A stretch of DNA of 64,000 bases from contig NZ_SLVY01000003.1 of assembly GCF_004345605.1 (NCBI RefSeq), positions 124,001-188,000 of the forward strand, written 5' to 3'. Shown here one piece after another: positions 52,393-61,223 of the stretch; positions within the stretch are counted from its first letter, which is position 1, and each line of letters begins with the position of its first letter. Under the pieces are notes generated by a model. That model worked only from the letters and a program-made list of their open reading frames with translations. It was not told the origin of the DNA and made no database searches. The position numbers and the translations under genes were made by a program. The DNA comes from Rhodococcus sp. SMB37 (GTDB taxonomy: Bacteria; Actinomycetota; Actinomycetes; Mycobacteriales; Mycobacteriaceae).

Positions 52393-54069
52393 TCAGCGGA
52401 CCACCTTGCGCAGCCACATGGAGAGCGCCTCGACCGCCAGCACCACGGCGACCATGAGGATGAGGATCGTGGTCACCACGTCGAACTGGTTGACGCGGGA
52501 AGCGTTGAGGAGCAGGAATCCGATGCCGCCGGCGCCGACGACGCCCAGCAGGGTGGCGGAGCGGATGTTGGAGTCCAGGAGGTACATGGTGTGGGCGATG
52601 AAGGCCGGTGCGGACTGCCGGAGCGTCGCGCCGAAGAACACCTGGATCTCGGAGGCCCCGGCGGTGCGCAGGGCGTCCTGGACGTCGGTGTCGGTCTCTT
52701 CGAGTGAATCGGCAACGAGTTTGGAGAGCAGCCCGACCGCGCCCACCGCCAGGGCCAAGGTGCCTGCCACAGCGCCGAGACCGGAGACGACCACGAAGAT
52801 GATGGCGAGGATCAGTTCCGGGATGCCGCGAACCACCACGATGAGCATGCGGAAGAAGGAGCGGACGGCCTTGTTCGCCACCACGTTGTTCGCGGCGAGG
52901 ATACCGATCGGGATGGCCAGGACCGCTCCGATGAAGGTGGCTGCCAGCGCGATCTGGACAGTGACCAGCAGCTGCTCCACGAGCGTGCCGAGTGCGCCAC
53001 CCGTCGATGGAGGTAGGAACAGCCCCAGCGTGTCGGGGAGTGCAAGCAGGCCGTCCCACAGGGCACCCATGGAGATGTCGACGCGCCAGAGCGACGCCAC
53101 CAGCAACACCACGATGGCGCCGCCGGACATGAACCTCCGAACCCGTGCCGCAGTCCACGGCGGGGTCAGACGCAGGTCGCCCGACAGACCGGCTGCACCG
53201 CGGTTGAACAGCCGGTCGGACCACGTACCTCCTACCACCGCTCCACCGGATCGCTTCATGATGGCGGCTCGGATTGCCCCGGAGAGCAGTTCGACTGCGA
53301 TGCAGAGAATCAGCACGAGCAGGGCCAAAGCCATGCCTCGCTGGTAATCCAGGGTCCGGAGTGCGTCGGCGATGGCCAGACCGATCCCGCCTACCCCGAC
53401 ATAACCCAGCAGCACCGATGTGCGCAGGTTGATGTCGAAGCGGTGCAGGGCGGTTGCCACGATCTGAGGCAAGAGCACTTGGGGGATGGCCGAGAAGATC
53501 TGCTGACCGCGACTGCCACCGGCGGATTCGATCGACTCGCGGGGGCCGTCGTCGAGTTCCTCGATCGCGTCTGCATAGAGTTTGCCGACCATGCCCACGG
53601 AGTGGATGCCCATGGCGAGGATGCCGGCCGTCGCGCCCAGCCCGAACATACGCAGGAACACGATGGCCAACACAAGGTCCGGGACCGCGCGGGCCAGGAC
53701 GATCGGCGTGCGGGCAGTGCCCTGCGAGAGACGACCCCTCGTGGTGGCCTTCGCGGCAGCCAGAGCCAGTGGGACGGACAACACTACGGCCAGGAACGTG
53801 GCCAGGAACACGATGGCCAGGGTCTCGAAGATCAGACTCACCGTCTCGGCCACCGGCGGGAAGTCGAGGGGGAACATCCGCTGGATGAAGGCGACACCGT
53901 TGTCCAGTGATCTGGCAATGGTCGCGAGGTTGATTCCGAGCGAATCGACCGACCAGACACCGGCGACCACGAGGACGATCATGACCAGCGCGGCCGCAAC
54001 GGACCCGACTCGCGGGGCGGGTCTCGGAGGGAATTCGACGGGGGGTTTCCGGGTAGCGGTCGTGTTCAC
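52393..54069 (-). CDS. phnE: PhnE phosphonate ABC transporter permease, two copies fused
   Basis: A 558-residue protein, about twice the normal PhnE length (~270). Two complete PhnE domains are in tandem, residues ~1-265 and ~290-558. Each carries the same landmarks: TLAIVFLATFLAVVLSVPLALAAA and VQIALAATFIGAVLAIPIGILAA; ARAVPDLVLAIVFLRMFGLG and VRGIPELILAIIFVVVSGLG; and an EAA-type loop ending in LLGYVGVGGIG and LLGVVGAGGIG. The fusion supplies the whole permease dimer on one chain. GTG 54069 overlaps the phnC stop. Confidence 0.93.
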   Translation of the reverse strand: MNTTATRKPPVEFPPRPAPRVGSVAAALVMIVLVVAGVWSVDSLGINLATIARSLDNGVAFIQRMFPLDFPPVAETVSLIFETLAIVFLATFLAVVLSVPLALAAAKATTRGRLSQGTARTPIVLARAVPDLVLAIVFLRMFGLGATAGILAMGIHSVGMVGKLYADAIEELDDGPRESIESAGGSRGQQIFSAIPQVLLPQIVATALHRFDINLRTSVLLGYVGVGGIGLAIADALRTLDYQRGMALALLVLILCIAVELLSGAIRAAIMKRSGGAVVGGTWSDRLFNRGAAGLSGDLRLTPPWTAARVRRFMSGGAIVVLLVASLWRVDISMGALWDGLLALPDTLGLFLPPSTGGALGTLVEQLLVTVQIALAATFIGAVLAIPIGILAANNVVANKAVRSFFRMLIVVVRGIPELILAIIFVVVSGLGAVAGTLALAVGAVGLLSKLVADSLEETDTDVQDALRTAGASEIQVFFGATLRQSAPAFIAHTMYLLDSNIRSATLLGVVGAGGIGFLLLNASRVNQFDVVTTILILMVAVVLAVEALSMWLRKVVR

Positions 54070-54881
54070 TGCCGACCACCATGGCCGGCCAGGGCCATCC
54101 CGGAGACACTGGTGTAGATCTGTGACGCTTCCTCGGCATGCAGACCCCCGGTGGTCTGGTCCAGGACGATCCGCCCACTGCGCAGTCCGACGATGCGGTC
54201 GGCGAAGTCGATGGCGAGCTGCACCTGGTGCAGCGAGGCAATCACCGTCAGCTGGTTCTCGGACGAAATCTCTTGGAGCAGACCCATGACTTCCCTGGCG
54301 GATACCGGGTCGAGGGACGCCACCGGTTCGTCCGCCAGGAGGACCTTGGGATGCTGCATGAGCGCTCGCGCGATGGCCACGCGTTGCTGCTGACCGCCGG
54401 ACAGCGTGTCGGCACGCTGGTAGGCCCGGTCGGCGAGACCCACGCGGTCCAGCTTCTCGAGTGCCTCCCGTCGCACGCTCTCGGGATACATCATCAGCGA
54501 CAGCCGGGGACCGACGAGCGATCCGAGTCGGCCGGTGCACACGTTCTCGAGCACGGACATCGGACCGATTAGGTTGAAATGCTGGAATATCACGGCGATC
54601 TCACGTCGAAGTGTCCGCAAGGACCTGCCCCGCAAGGACGCCACGTCCTGGCCGAGGACCGAGACGGAGCCGGATGTCGGGCGATGCAATCCATTGAGGT
54701 GCCGGAGCAGGGTTGACTTGCCCGAGCCGGACAGGCCGAGCAGCACGGTGATGGCACCGGTGCGGAACTCCGTGGTGACGTCGTCGAGGCCGAGGACGCC
54801 TGCGCCGAAGTCCTTGGTCACATGCTCGAGTCGCACGGCCGGGCGGGGCCGGGCGTCGGTGTCCGCAAGGGGGTTGTTCAT
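54066..54881 (-). CDS. phnC: PhnC phosphonate ABC transporter ATP-binding protein
   Basis: A 271-residue ATPase with Walker A LGLSGSGKST, signature LSGGQQQR, Walker B VLLADEPVASLDP and H-loop IASLHQVQLA. D-E-P-V-A-S-L-D-P and S-L-H-Q-V are the PhnC hallmarks. ATG 54881 was chosen because AAGGA lies 8 bases upstream; the upstream ATG 54908 lacks a good site. Sits between phnD and phnE. Confidence 0.92.
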   Translation of the reverse strand: MNNPLADTDARPRPAVRLEHVTKDFGAGVLGLDDVTTEFRTGAITVLLGLSGSGKSTLLRHLNGLHRPTSGSVSVLGQDVASLRGRSLRTLRREIAVIFQHFNLIGPMSVLENVCTGRLGSLVGPRLSLMMYPESVRREALEKLDRVGLADRAYQRADTLSGGQQQRVAIARALMQHPKVLLADEPVASLDPVSAREVMGLLQEISSENQLTVIASLHQVQLAIDFADRIVGLRSGRIVLDQTTGGLHAEEASQIYTSVSGMALAGHGGRQ

Positions 54882-54914
54882 GGTCAGGTCCTTGATGGCA
54901 GTGGTCATGCCAGG

Positions 54915-55853
54915 TCAGTTGATGCTGTGGCAGGCTGCGGCATCGGTGGCAGCGCAGATTTCACGGATCGCGTCGAAATCGGTGTCATCGACCGGCAGGT
55001 AGCCGTACTCGATCTCCTCGGGCAGGACGCACTCCCCCTCGGAGGCGCAGATGCCCGCCGCGACCAGCGCCGGCTTGTTGGCCTTCTCGCGGATGACCGT
55101 GGAGATCTGCTCGGCCACAGCGGGATCGAGAGTGTCGAGGTTCAGGGCGATCGGGTCTTCGGGGATCGGCTCGGACTCCCAGACGGACCGCAGGGCACCG
55201 TCGTCGACCTGACCGGACGTGACCAGCGTGTTGAGCATGGTGTCGTGAGCGAAAGCGGCGTCGCACGAGCCGGATTCGAGTGAGAGCAGCGAGGCGTCGT
55301 GGCCTCCGGCGAGGACTGCTTCGAGATCCGTCTCGAGGTCGATGCCCTCATTCATCAACCCCTCCATGGGGACCAGATAGCCGGAGGTGGACGCCGCGTC
55401 CACGAAACACACGGTCCGACCCCGAAGGTCGGAGAGGCCCTTGATGTCGGAATCAGCGCGGACGTACGCCAGCGAGGTGTAGGCCGGCTGCTGGGCGGGG
55501 TCGCTGGTGGGCGCGGCGATGGCGTCGATGTTCACGCCCGAGTCCTTGGCGATGACATAGGAGAACGGGCCGTAGGAAGCGATATCGATCTGCCCGGCGC
55601 GCTGACCCTCGATGACCGCGGCGTAGTCGGACGCGTTCTGGAACTCGACGTCGAGACCGGTTTCCTGCTCGATGAGCGAGGTGATGTTCGAGTAGTCGCT
55701 TTCCAGAGAGGAGGACGATTCGGCCGGGATAGCCGCGAACGTGATGGTCTCACTGTCGGATCCGCTGCCGCACGCAGCCAGGATCGGGACGGTGGCCGAC
55801 GCGAGGACGGCGGCGCGAACAGCAGCCGATTTCGGGGAGAAAAAAGTCTTCAC
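54915..55853 (-). CDS. phnD: PhnD phosphonate-binding lipoprotein
   Basis: A 312-residue lipoprotein with lipobox ILAAC (Cys ~26) and the PhnD fold: FAAIPAESSSSLESDYSNITSLIEQETGLDVEFQNASDYAAVIEGQRAGQIDIASYGPFSYVIA, then FVDAASTSGYLVP. D-x-A-S-T-S-G-x-x-x-P is the phosphonate-binding loop. Start GTG 55853. An operator-like ATGTATATACAT lies 111 bp upstream, so the phnD-phnC-phnE-hydrolase-dehydrogenase operon probably starts here. Confidence 0.9.
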   Translation of the reverse strand: MKTFFSPKSAAVRAAVLASATVPILAACGSGSDSETITFAAIPAESSSSLESDYSNITSLIEQETGLDVEFQNASDYAAVIEGQRAGQIDIASYGPFSYVIAKDSGVNIDAIAAPTSDPAQQPAYTSLAYVRADSDIKGLSDLRGRTVCFVDAASTSGYLVPMEGLMNEGIDLETDLEAVLAGGHDASLLSLESGSCDAAFAHDTMLNTLVTSGQVDDGALRSVWESEPIPEDPIALNLDTLDPAVAEQISTVIREKANKPALVAAGICASEGECVLPEEIEYGYLPVDDTDFDAIREICAATDAAACHSIN

Positions 55854-55963
55854 AAGTTTCTTTCTGAGGGGGTTGGCTCGGAGCCGTACATTCCGCGTGC
55901 GAACAGCGGTCGCGACAACAGCCCGGTGGTGTCGGGTTCCAGTGTGCCGCATCGCGAGCCAAC

Positions 55964-55975
55964 ATGTATATACAT
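55964..55975. promoter_or_regulatory. PhnF/GntR-type operator 1 (phnD promoter)
   Basis: ATGTATATACAT is a perfect 12-bp palindrome upstream of phnD. It resembles the M. smegmatis PhnF operator TGGTATAGACCA and two more copies near the GntR gene (57191 and 57277). Confidence 0.75.
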
Positions 55976-56030
55976 ATCGGTCCGGTTCATGAAGTGTTCA
56001 CCGAGCGCTCATCCAGCCGCCGTGTGCGGG

Positions 56031-57152
56031 TCAGAAGCCGGGTACGGAGCCACCGTTCAGCGCAAGGTCGGCGATTCCGAAAGACAGGGTCATGCCGATC
56101 CCGGACGTGACGACGGCGACTGTGGTGCGCTGATCGGGGCGCTCGAGCACGAGGTTGGTCGAGCGACTGTCGGCGTAACGGCCCAGCCAGCGCTGACGAA
56201 CGACCGGGGCCGTGATTCCGAGGATTTCCGTGGCGCGTGCAAGCAACAGGTTTCCGACACGTTCGTCGATGAACGGCTCCGGGCTCGCCGCATAGGCGTG
56301 ACTGTCTCCGATGAGCAACCCATCCGCCAGACCCGTCACCATCAGGTTCGCAATGCACTCGACCAGTTCCGGCTCCCGTTCGGCCAGCTCGCGGCGAAGT
56401 TCCGGTGCGGATGGCATGGCGGTGAAGCCTTCGTACCGGGCGAGGGAGGTGCCGGTCAGCATTGCGAGATCCGCCGGAACGGCGTGCGGCCGGTCGATCA
56501 GGGACATGACGAGCGTGCAGGTTCGCACCTCGTGACTCTCGGCGAGGTCGGGGAACAGGTGGCTGAGCCGGTAACCGGGGCACACCACGATCTGCGAGGC
56601 CGTGTAATCGCCGCGGTTCGTCTCCGCGACACCGTCGGCCACGGCGGTGACCTGGGTACTCCAAGCGAAGTCGACCCCCTGCGCCGCGAGCCAGCGAGCC
56701 AGCACGGGCGCCGCCTCACGCGGGTTCACCCTCATATCCCGCGGCAGGTGCACCCCGGAAAGCGCTGCCAGACCGGGATTTCCGATGGCGTCAGCCACTT
56801 CGACTCCACTCAGGGAGGTGACCCGATCGGGGCCGCGATGCTCGGCGAACTCTCGCAGGACCTGATGCTCGGCCTCCGTGGTCGCCGGGATATACGTACC
56901 ACCTTCCGATGCCCAGAAGCCGGCCTGCTCGGCCGCGTTCACCCAGCCCGACCTGGCACGATCGGCGACGCCTTGTATGAGGTCCGCCTGGCCGGTGAAG
57001 CAGGCGTGACCGAAGTTCTGGATCGAGGAACCGACGGGGCGGTCATCGCTGTCGATGACGCGGACGGACCGACCCTGCTCGTGAGCCAGGAATGCGGTGG
57101 CAAGGCCGATGATGCCGGAGCCGATGACAAGAAGGTCGGAGTGATTACGCAT
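56031..57152 (-). CDS. Phosphonate-associated FAD-dependent oxidoreductase (TIGR03364-like)
   Basis: A 373-residue flavoprotein of the glycine/sarcosine oxidase (DAO) superfamily. FAD motif LLVIGSGIIGLATAFLAHEQG at the N-terminus, GSSIQNFGHACFTGQ and a C-terminal RWLGRYADS with VVTSGIGMTLSFGIADL. It matches the TIGR03364 group found beside phosphonate transporters. There is no PhnW transaminase in the window, so this oxidoreductase may convert 2-aminoethylphosphonate or its N-methyl form to phosphonoacetaldehyde. Start ATG 57152. It has its own operator-like site (57191), so it is transcribed apart from phnD. Confidence 0.82.
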   Translation of the reverse strand: MRNHSDLLVIGSGIIGLATAFLAHEQGRSVRVIDSDDRPVGSSIQNFGHACFTGQADLIQGVADRARSGWVNAAEQAGFWASEGGTYIPATTEAEHQVLREFAEHRGPDRVTSLSGVEVADAIGNPGLAALSGVHLPRDMRVNPREAAPVLARWLAAQGVDFAWSTQVTAVADGVAETNRGDYTASQIVVCPGYRLSHLFPDLAESHEVRTCTLVMSLIDRPHAVPADLAMLTGTSLARYEGFTAMPSAPELRRELAEREPELVECIANLMVTGLADGLLIGDSHAYAASPEPFIDERVGNLLLARATEILGITAPVVRQRWLGRYADSRSTNLVLERPDQRTTVAVVTSGIGMTLSFGIADLALNGGSVPGF

Positions 57153-57190
57153 TCGACGATAGTATGAGCACTCGACACCTCATTCAGTAC

Positions 57191-57202
57191 ATGTATAGAC
57201 AT
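57191..57202. promoter_or_regulatory. PhnF/GntR-type operator 2 (FAD oxidoreductase promoter)
   Basis: ATGTATAGACAT, differing from operator 1 at one position and even closer to the PhnF operator (TATAGAC core). It lies 39 bp upstream of the oxidoreductase start. Confidence 0.72.
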
Positions 57203-57276
57203 ATTTGCTGGCTGTTCACCCACATTTCACCACACCCTCCGGATCATGAACCGTTGCCCCAGCACAGCAAACATTT

Positions 57277-57291
57277 ACTGTATATATAAGT
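57277..57291. promoter_or_regulatory. PhnF/GntR-type operator 3 (gntR promoter)
   Basis: ACTGTATATATAAGT, a weaker palindrome with the same TATATA core, 30 bp before the GntR start, pointing to autoregulation. Confidence 0.5.
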
Positions 57292-57320
57292 CGTCACCGG
57301 AAGAGGGAGTACGAACCACC

Positions 57321-58070
57321 ATGGGGACCACGCTTCAGCAACATCAAGAGATCGCGGCCTTCCTCCGGAACGCCATCAGCCGCAAGGAGTTCGCCCCCGG
57401 AGAACCGCTTCCCTCCGAGTCCGAGCTGTGCGAACGATTCCGCTCGTCCCGTGGGCCTGTTCGCCAGGCCATGGCCACGCTGCGCTCGGAGGGGTTGATT
57501 TCATCGGGTCGAGGGCGGCGGACCATCGTGCTCGACACGGTACCGACCCAGTCCTTCGACGGCGTGATCTCCTACTCGGAGTGGTGCCGCCAGTCGGGAT
57601 TCGAACCGGGACAGGTGACCCAGAGCGTCACACGCCGACCCGCAGACGAGACACTGGCCGCCGCGCTGGATATCGAACCGAAGTCCCCGGTGGTCACGGT
57701 GTTCCGGCTACGGCTCCTGAACGGGGCGCCCGCCATGGTCGAGCGCTTGAACTACCCCCTCGATGTGGGGCGCCATCTCCTCACGTTCGACACCGACTCC
57801 GGCTCCATCTACCAGCATCTGATCAGCTCCGGAGTAGATATCGACAACGCCACCCGCACCATCGACGCCGTCGGTGCCGACGCGGACGATGCCCGCCTCC
57901 TGGAGGTCGTCGAGGGGACTCCATTATTGCGGGTCCGCCGCCGCGCATTCAGCAGTAATGGGAACACGGTCGAGTCCTCGGATGACAGATACCTGCCGGG
58001 GACAGCGAGCTTCACGCTGAACACGATCCGCGGAAACCCGTCCCCCCTGTCGATGGTGTCCGCCCGTTAG
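57321..58070 (+). CDS. GntR/HutC-family phosphonate regulator (PhnF-like)
   Basis: A 249-residue GntR protein: winged helix QQHQEIAAFLRNAISRKEFAPGEPLPSESELCERFRSSRGPVRQAMATLRSEGLISSGRGRRTIV, then a UTRA sensor (~85-240; SPVVTVFRLRLLNGAPAMVERLNYP). UTRA domains bind phosphonates or sugars. ATG 57321 was chosen since the domain begins there. Divergent from the FAD oxidoreductase, with two operator-like sites in the gap and a third at phnD. Confidence 0.88.
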   Translation: MGTTLQQHQEIAAFLRNAISRKEFAPGEPLPSESELCERFRSSRGPVRQAMATLRSEGLISSGRGRRTIVLDTVPTQSFDGVISYSEWCRQSGFEPGQVTQSVTRRPADETLAAALDIEPKSPVVTVFRLRLLNGAPAMVERLNYPLDVGRHLLTFDTDSGSIYQHLISSGVDIDNATRTIDAVGADADDARLLEVVEGTPLLRVRRRAFSSNGNTVESSDDRYLPGTASFTLNTIRGNPSPLSMVSAR

Positions 58071-58436
58071 TCACGATCTCTCCATACCGAGCACGGGCAC
58101 CGGATTCGTCGGTGCTCTCCGGATCAAAGAAGTCCTACGCCAAGCGAAGAAGAGGTACATGCTGACCGCAGCGATCCTTTTCGGGATGCTCGCCCTGGCC
58201 ATGTGAAGTGCGACCGAGATTGCGATCGTCCTCGAACCACGCCGCCCTGCTCACGGTATGGCAATCATCGCCTGCCTCGTAGCGACATGGGTTTCATCGT
58301 TCTGCCCGTCGCGTGGCTGTCTCCAGAGTCGGACACCGCCGACATCGTCATCCCCGTCGCGATGCTGGTGATCCGGCGTTATCGAAGCGTGGTCGAGGCG
58401 ATGATCGCCTCGTAGCACTTGCCTGCCGATACCACG
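58071..58436. other. 366-bp region without a convincing gene
   Basis: Short hydrophobic pieces occur in different plus-strand frames (MLTAAILFGMLALAM then stop at 58159-58206; MGFIVLPVAWLSPESDTADIVIPVAMLVIRRYRS at 58287 onwards; MAIIACLVATWVSSF in another frame). The frame changes and stops suggest a decayed membrane-protein gene, but no family could be named. Confidence 0.45.
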
Positions 58437-61223
58437 TCACCAGCGGTTCCGGACATCCTCCGCCCACCCCACGATGTCCTCGACGCGCACCCGAGCGCCG
58501 GTGTCATCCGCGACCGTGCCGGACCAATGGCCGAAACACTGGTGGGTGCGGGAGGAGAAGATCTTCAGGTCGGTGACGGACTTCTTCAGGTGGAACGGGG
58601 TGAAGGTGAGGTCGACGGTGTCGCCGGTGATCCGCCACGGCGCCATCCAGTCGCCCGGATCGTAGGTCCACACCAACTCTTCGCTGATCTTCGACAGATG
58701 CCCGTCGACGACCAGCGCGTTCTCCACCGATCCGGATCCGTCGGTCCACTTCCCACCGACTTGGATTCCGATCACCTTGCCGTCGGTGCGGCCGGATCCC
58801 GCGCCCCAGTTCCAGTGCACCGCGTACGGCCAGCGTCCGCGCCCATGGTCGAGCGTCGCCCACGACTCCCCTTCGGGCACGTCCGAGACGACGCCGTCGA
58901 CACGAATGGTCCCGGTGGCGGGCCGAGCGACGTCCTTGACGGTGTACTGGAACAGTCGATCGGTCCACGGCACGACGACACCGAGACACTCGTGGCACTC
59001 CGGTCTCTGAGCAAGGATGTCGATCTCCACACGCTCGCCGCGCGCCCACAACCGCGTCCCGCCGTCGACCTCGTCGATATCGATCCGTACTTTCCCGGTG
59101 CGGGATCGAACCGGACCCTCACCGAGATTGGCCGGCAAGGTCGCGGTGCGGGGCAACCCGATGGCGTCGTATGCGATCGTTTCCCCGCTTGCCCGGTCGA
59201 GTAGCCAGATACCGTGCACTGCTGCGTAATCGATGTCGGACACCACGAGCGCGACCACATGGGTCGGTGTGGTCACCGCCCAGTACTCCCACCGCTTGTT
59301 GCGTCCTTTCCCCGCCCTGCCGCGGCCGATACCGTCGGTGGTGATCAGCGGTGTGCGCGTCCACCCGACCGCGCCGGGGTTCAGGCGTCCGTCGGGCCGG
59401 GTCAGGGGTACCGGATCGGTGATCTCCCGTTCCCGCACTGCGAGAGGTGATGCCGCTCCCCCGGCGGCGTGGTCGTGTCGGCCGCGCAACCGAAGGTTCG
59501 ACGCACGAACGGCGTCGGCGTCGACCTTCAGGACCCGACGGTCGTAGGTCATCAGACCGTTCGTCTCTTCTTCGACGTCGGCGAGCTGGGTGTAGATGAA
59601 GGCCGCGAGCCCGTCCTCGACTGCCGGGGCAACTTGCGTATGTTGCAGACGCAGAAAGGCGCGCTCGTAGGTCCACTGGTCGGCGAATTTGCGGTAGCCG
59701 AACTCCTTGTCGCTCCACACGTGCCCCGGGACCCGATAGGAATACCCGCCGTACTCCGACAACACCGCGACACGCTCATCTTTCGCGTCGGCCCGCGACA
59801 GCCGATAGGGCCGGAAGTAGACGTGCCGGCTGGCCATGTCGCCTCCACCTTGGTCGTGCCAACCGCTGGCATGGTCGACGGGCCGGGTGGCGTCGAGCGC
59901 CTTGATCCGCGCGGAGGCCACGACGGCATCGAATTGTCCCCATGCCTCGTTGAACGGCACCCATGCGGCGATGCTCGGTGTCGAACGCAGCAGCGCCACA
60001 GTCGTATCGAGCTCCTCGAGGAACTCGGTGCGTCCTTCGGCGTCCTGCCGTCCGAACCAGGTGTAGTGAGAATCGTCCAACTTCACGGGTAGAGCGACGG
60101 GTGCGGTGACGACCGCCTGCCGGTAGCTCCGACCACCGTTGACCATGTCCTGCCACACGAGGATGCCCAGCCGGTCGCAGTGGTGGTACCAGCGCAGCGG
60201 CTCGATCTTGATGTGCTTACGCAGCATCGTGAAACCGAGTTCCTTGGCCGTGACGATGTCGTGGATGAGCGCGTCGTCCGACGGCGCGGTGTAGAGGCCG
60301 TCGGGCCAGTACCCCTGATCGAGCAGGCCCGCATGCAGATACGGTTCGCCGTTGAGCAGGAGTCGGATGGTGCCTGTCGCATCGGGTCCGATACCGAACG
60401 AACGCATCCCGACGTAACTCGACACGTTGTCGGCACCGAGGGTGACCTCGACGTCGTACAGGAACGGATCCTCGGGCGACCAGAGACGCACGTCGTCGCC
60501 GAGCCGCAACCGCGTCGGCACCCCGACCGGCACGCTGCCCGAAACGACGTCGCTGCCGTTGGCACCGATCGTGACGACGGCAGCACCCTCGCCAGTGCCG
60601 CCGACCACCACACACACCTCGACCTCACCGGTGTCCACGTGCGGCACGAGATCGAGCCGCTCGACCCACCGCTGCGGCACTGATTCGAGCCACACCGTCT
60701 GCCAGATCCCGGATTGCGGTGTGTACCAGATACCACCGCGCTCGAGTTTCTGTTTTCCGCGGCTACGCCACGACGTGTCGGTGACATCCCGGACCCGGAC
60801 GACGAGTTCGTGACTCTCACCGCGCAGAGCGTCGGTGACGTCGAGGGTGAACGGCAGGTATCCGCCTCGATGCCCCCCGACGAATGTGCCGTCGACCCAC
60901 ACTTCGCAATCCTGGTCGACGGCTCCGAAATGGAGCAACACACGATCACGCACGAATCCGGCAGGCAGCGTGACGCTCCGCCGATACCACAGCGCTTCGC
61001 CCGGCTGCAGTATCCGATCGACGCCGGATAGCGGTGCTTCCGGTGAGAACGGCACCACGATCTCCCCGTCCCAGTCGCGGGGTCGCTCGGTGACCGAGGC
61101 GCAGATGATGGCATAGTCCCAGTGGCCGTTGAGGTTGACGTAGGAGTCGCGCATGAGTTGTGGGCGCGGGTATTCGGGCAGGACACGGTCGGGATCGAGG
61201 GTTTCGCCCCATTCGGTGATCAC
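58437..61223 (-). CDS. Glycoside hydrolase family 2 enzyme fused to DUF2804
   Basis: A 928-residue fusion. Residues 1-~595 are a GH2 (beta-glucuronidase/galactosidase clan) enzyme: sugar-binding jelly roll (FGAVDQDCEVWVDGTFVGGHRGGYLPFTLDVTDAL), Ig-like domain, and TIM barrel with acid/base glutamate in WVPFNEAWGQF near 424 and nucleophile glutamate in VLSEYGGYSY near 488. Residues ~604-928 match DUF2804 (VPLTRPDGRLNPGAVGWTRTPLITTDGIG, KRWEYWAVTTPTHVVALVVSDIDYAAVHGIWL). DUF2804 is normally a separate protein of unknown function. No signal peptide, so cytosolic. GTG 61223 overlaps the transporter stop, so the transporter probably imports the substrate. Confidence 0.88.
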   Translation of the reverse strand: MITEWGETLDPDRVLPEYPRPQLMRDSYVNLNGHWDYAIICASVTERPRDWDGEIVVPFSPEAPLSGVDRILQPGEALWYRRSVTLPAGFVRDRVLLHFGAVDQDCEVWVDGTFVGGHRGGYLPFTLDVTDALRGESHELVVRVRDVTDTSWRSRGKQKLERGGIWYTPQSGIWQTVWLESVPQRWVERLDLVPHVDTGEVEVCVVVGGTGEGAAVVTIGANGSDVVSGSVPVGVPTRLRLGDDVRLWSPEDPFLYDVEVTLGADNVSSYVGMRSFGIGPDATGTIRLLLNGEPYLHAGLLDQGYWPDGLYTAPSDDALIHDIVTAKELGFTMLRKHIKIEPLRWYHHCDRLGILVWQDMVNGGRSYRQAVVTAPVALPVKLDDSHYTWFGRQDAEGRTEFLEELDTTVALLRSTPSIAAWVPFNEAWGQFDAVVASARIKALDATRPVDHASGWHDQGGGDMASRHVYFRPYRLSRADAKDERVAVLSEYGGYSYRVPGHVWSDKEFGYRKFADQWTYERAFLRLQHTQVAPAVEDGLAAFIYTQLADVEEETNGLMTYDRRVLKVDADAVRASNLRLRGRHDHAAGGAASPLAVREREITDPVPLTRPDGRLNPGAVGWTRTPLITTDGIGRGRAGKGRNKRWEYWAVTTPTHVVALVVSDIDYAAVHGIWLLDRASGETIAYDAIGLPRTATLPANLGEGPVRSRTGKVRIDIDEVDGGTRLWARGERVEIDILAQRPECHECLGVVVPWTDRLFQYTVKDVARPATGTIRVDGVVSDVPEGESWATLDHGRGRWPYAVHWNWGAGSGRTDGKVIGIQVGGKWTDGSGSVENALVVDGHLSKISEELVWTYDPGDWMAPWRITGDTVDLTFTPFHLKKSVTDLKIFSSRTHQCFGHWSGTVADDTGARVRVEDIVGWAEDVRNRW

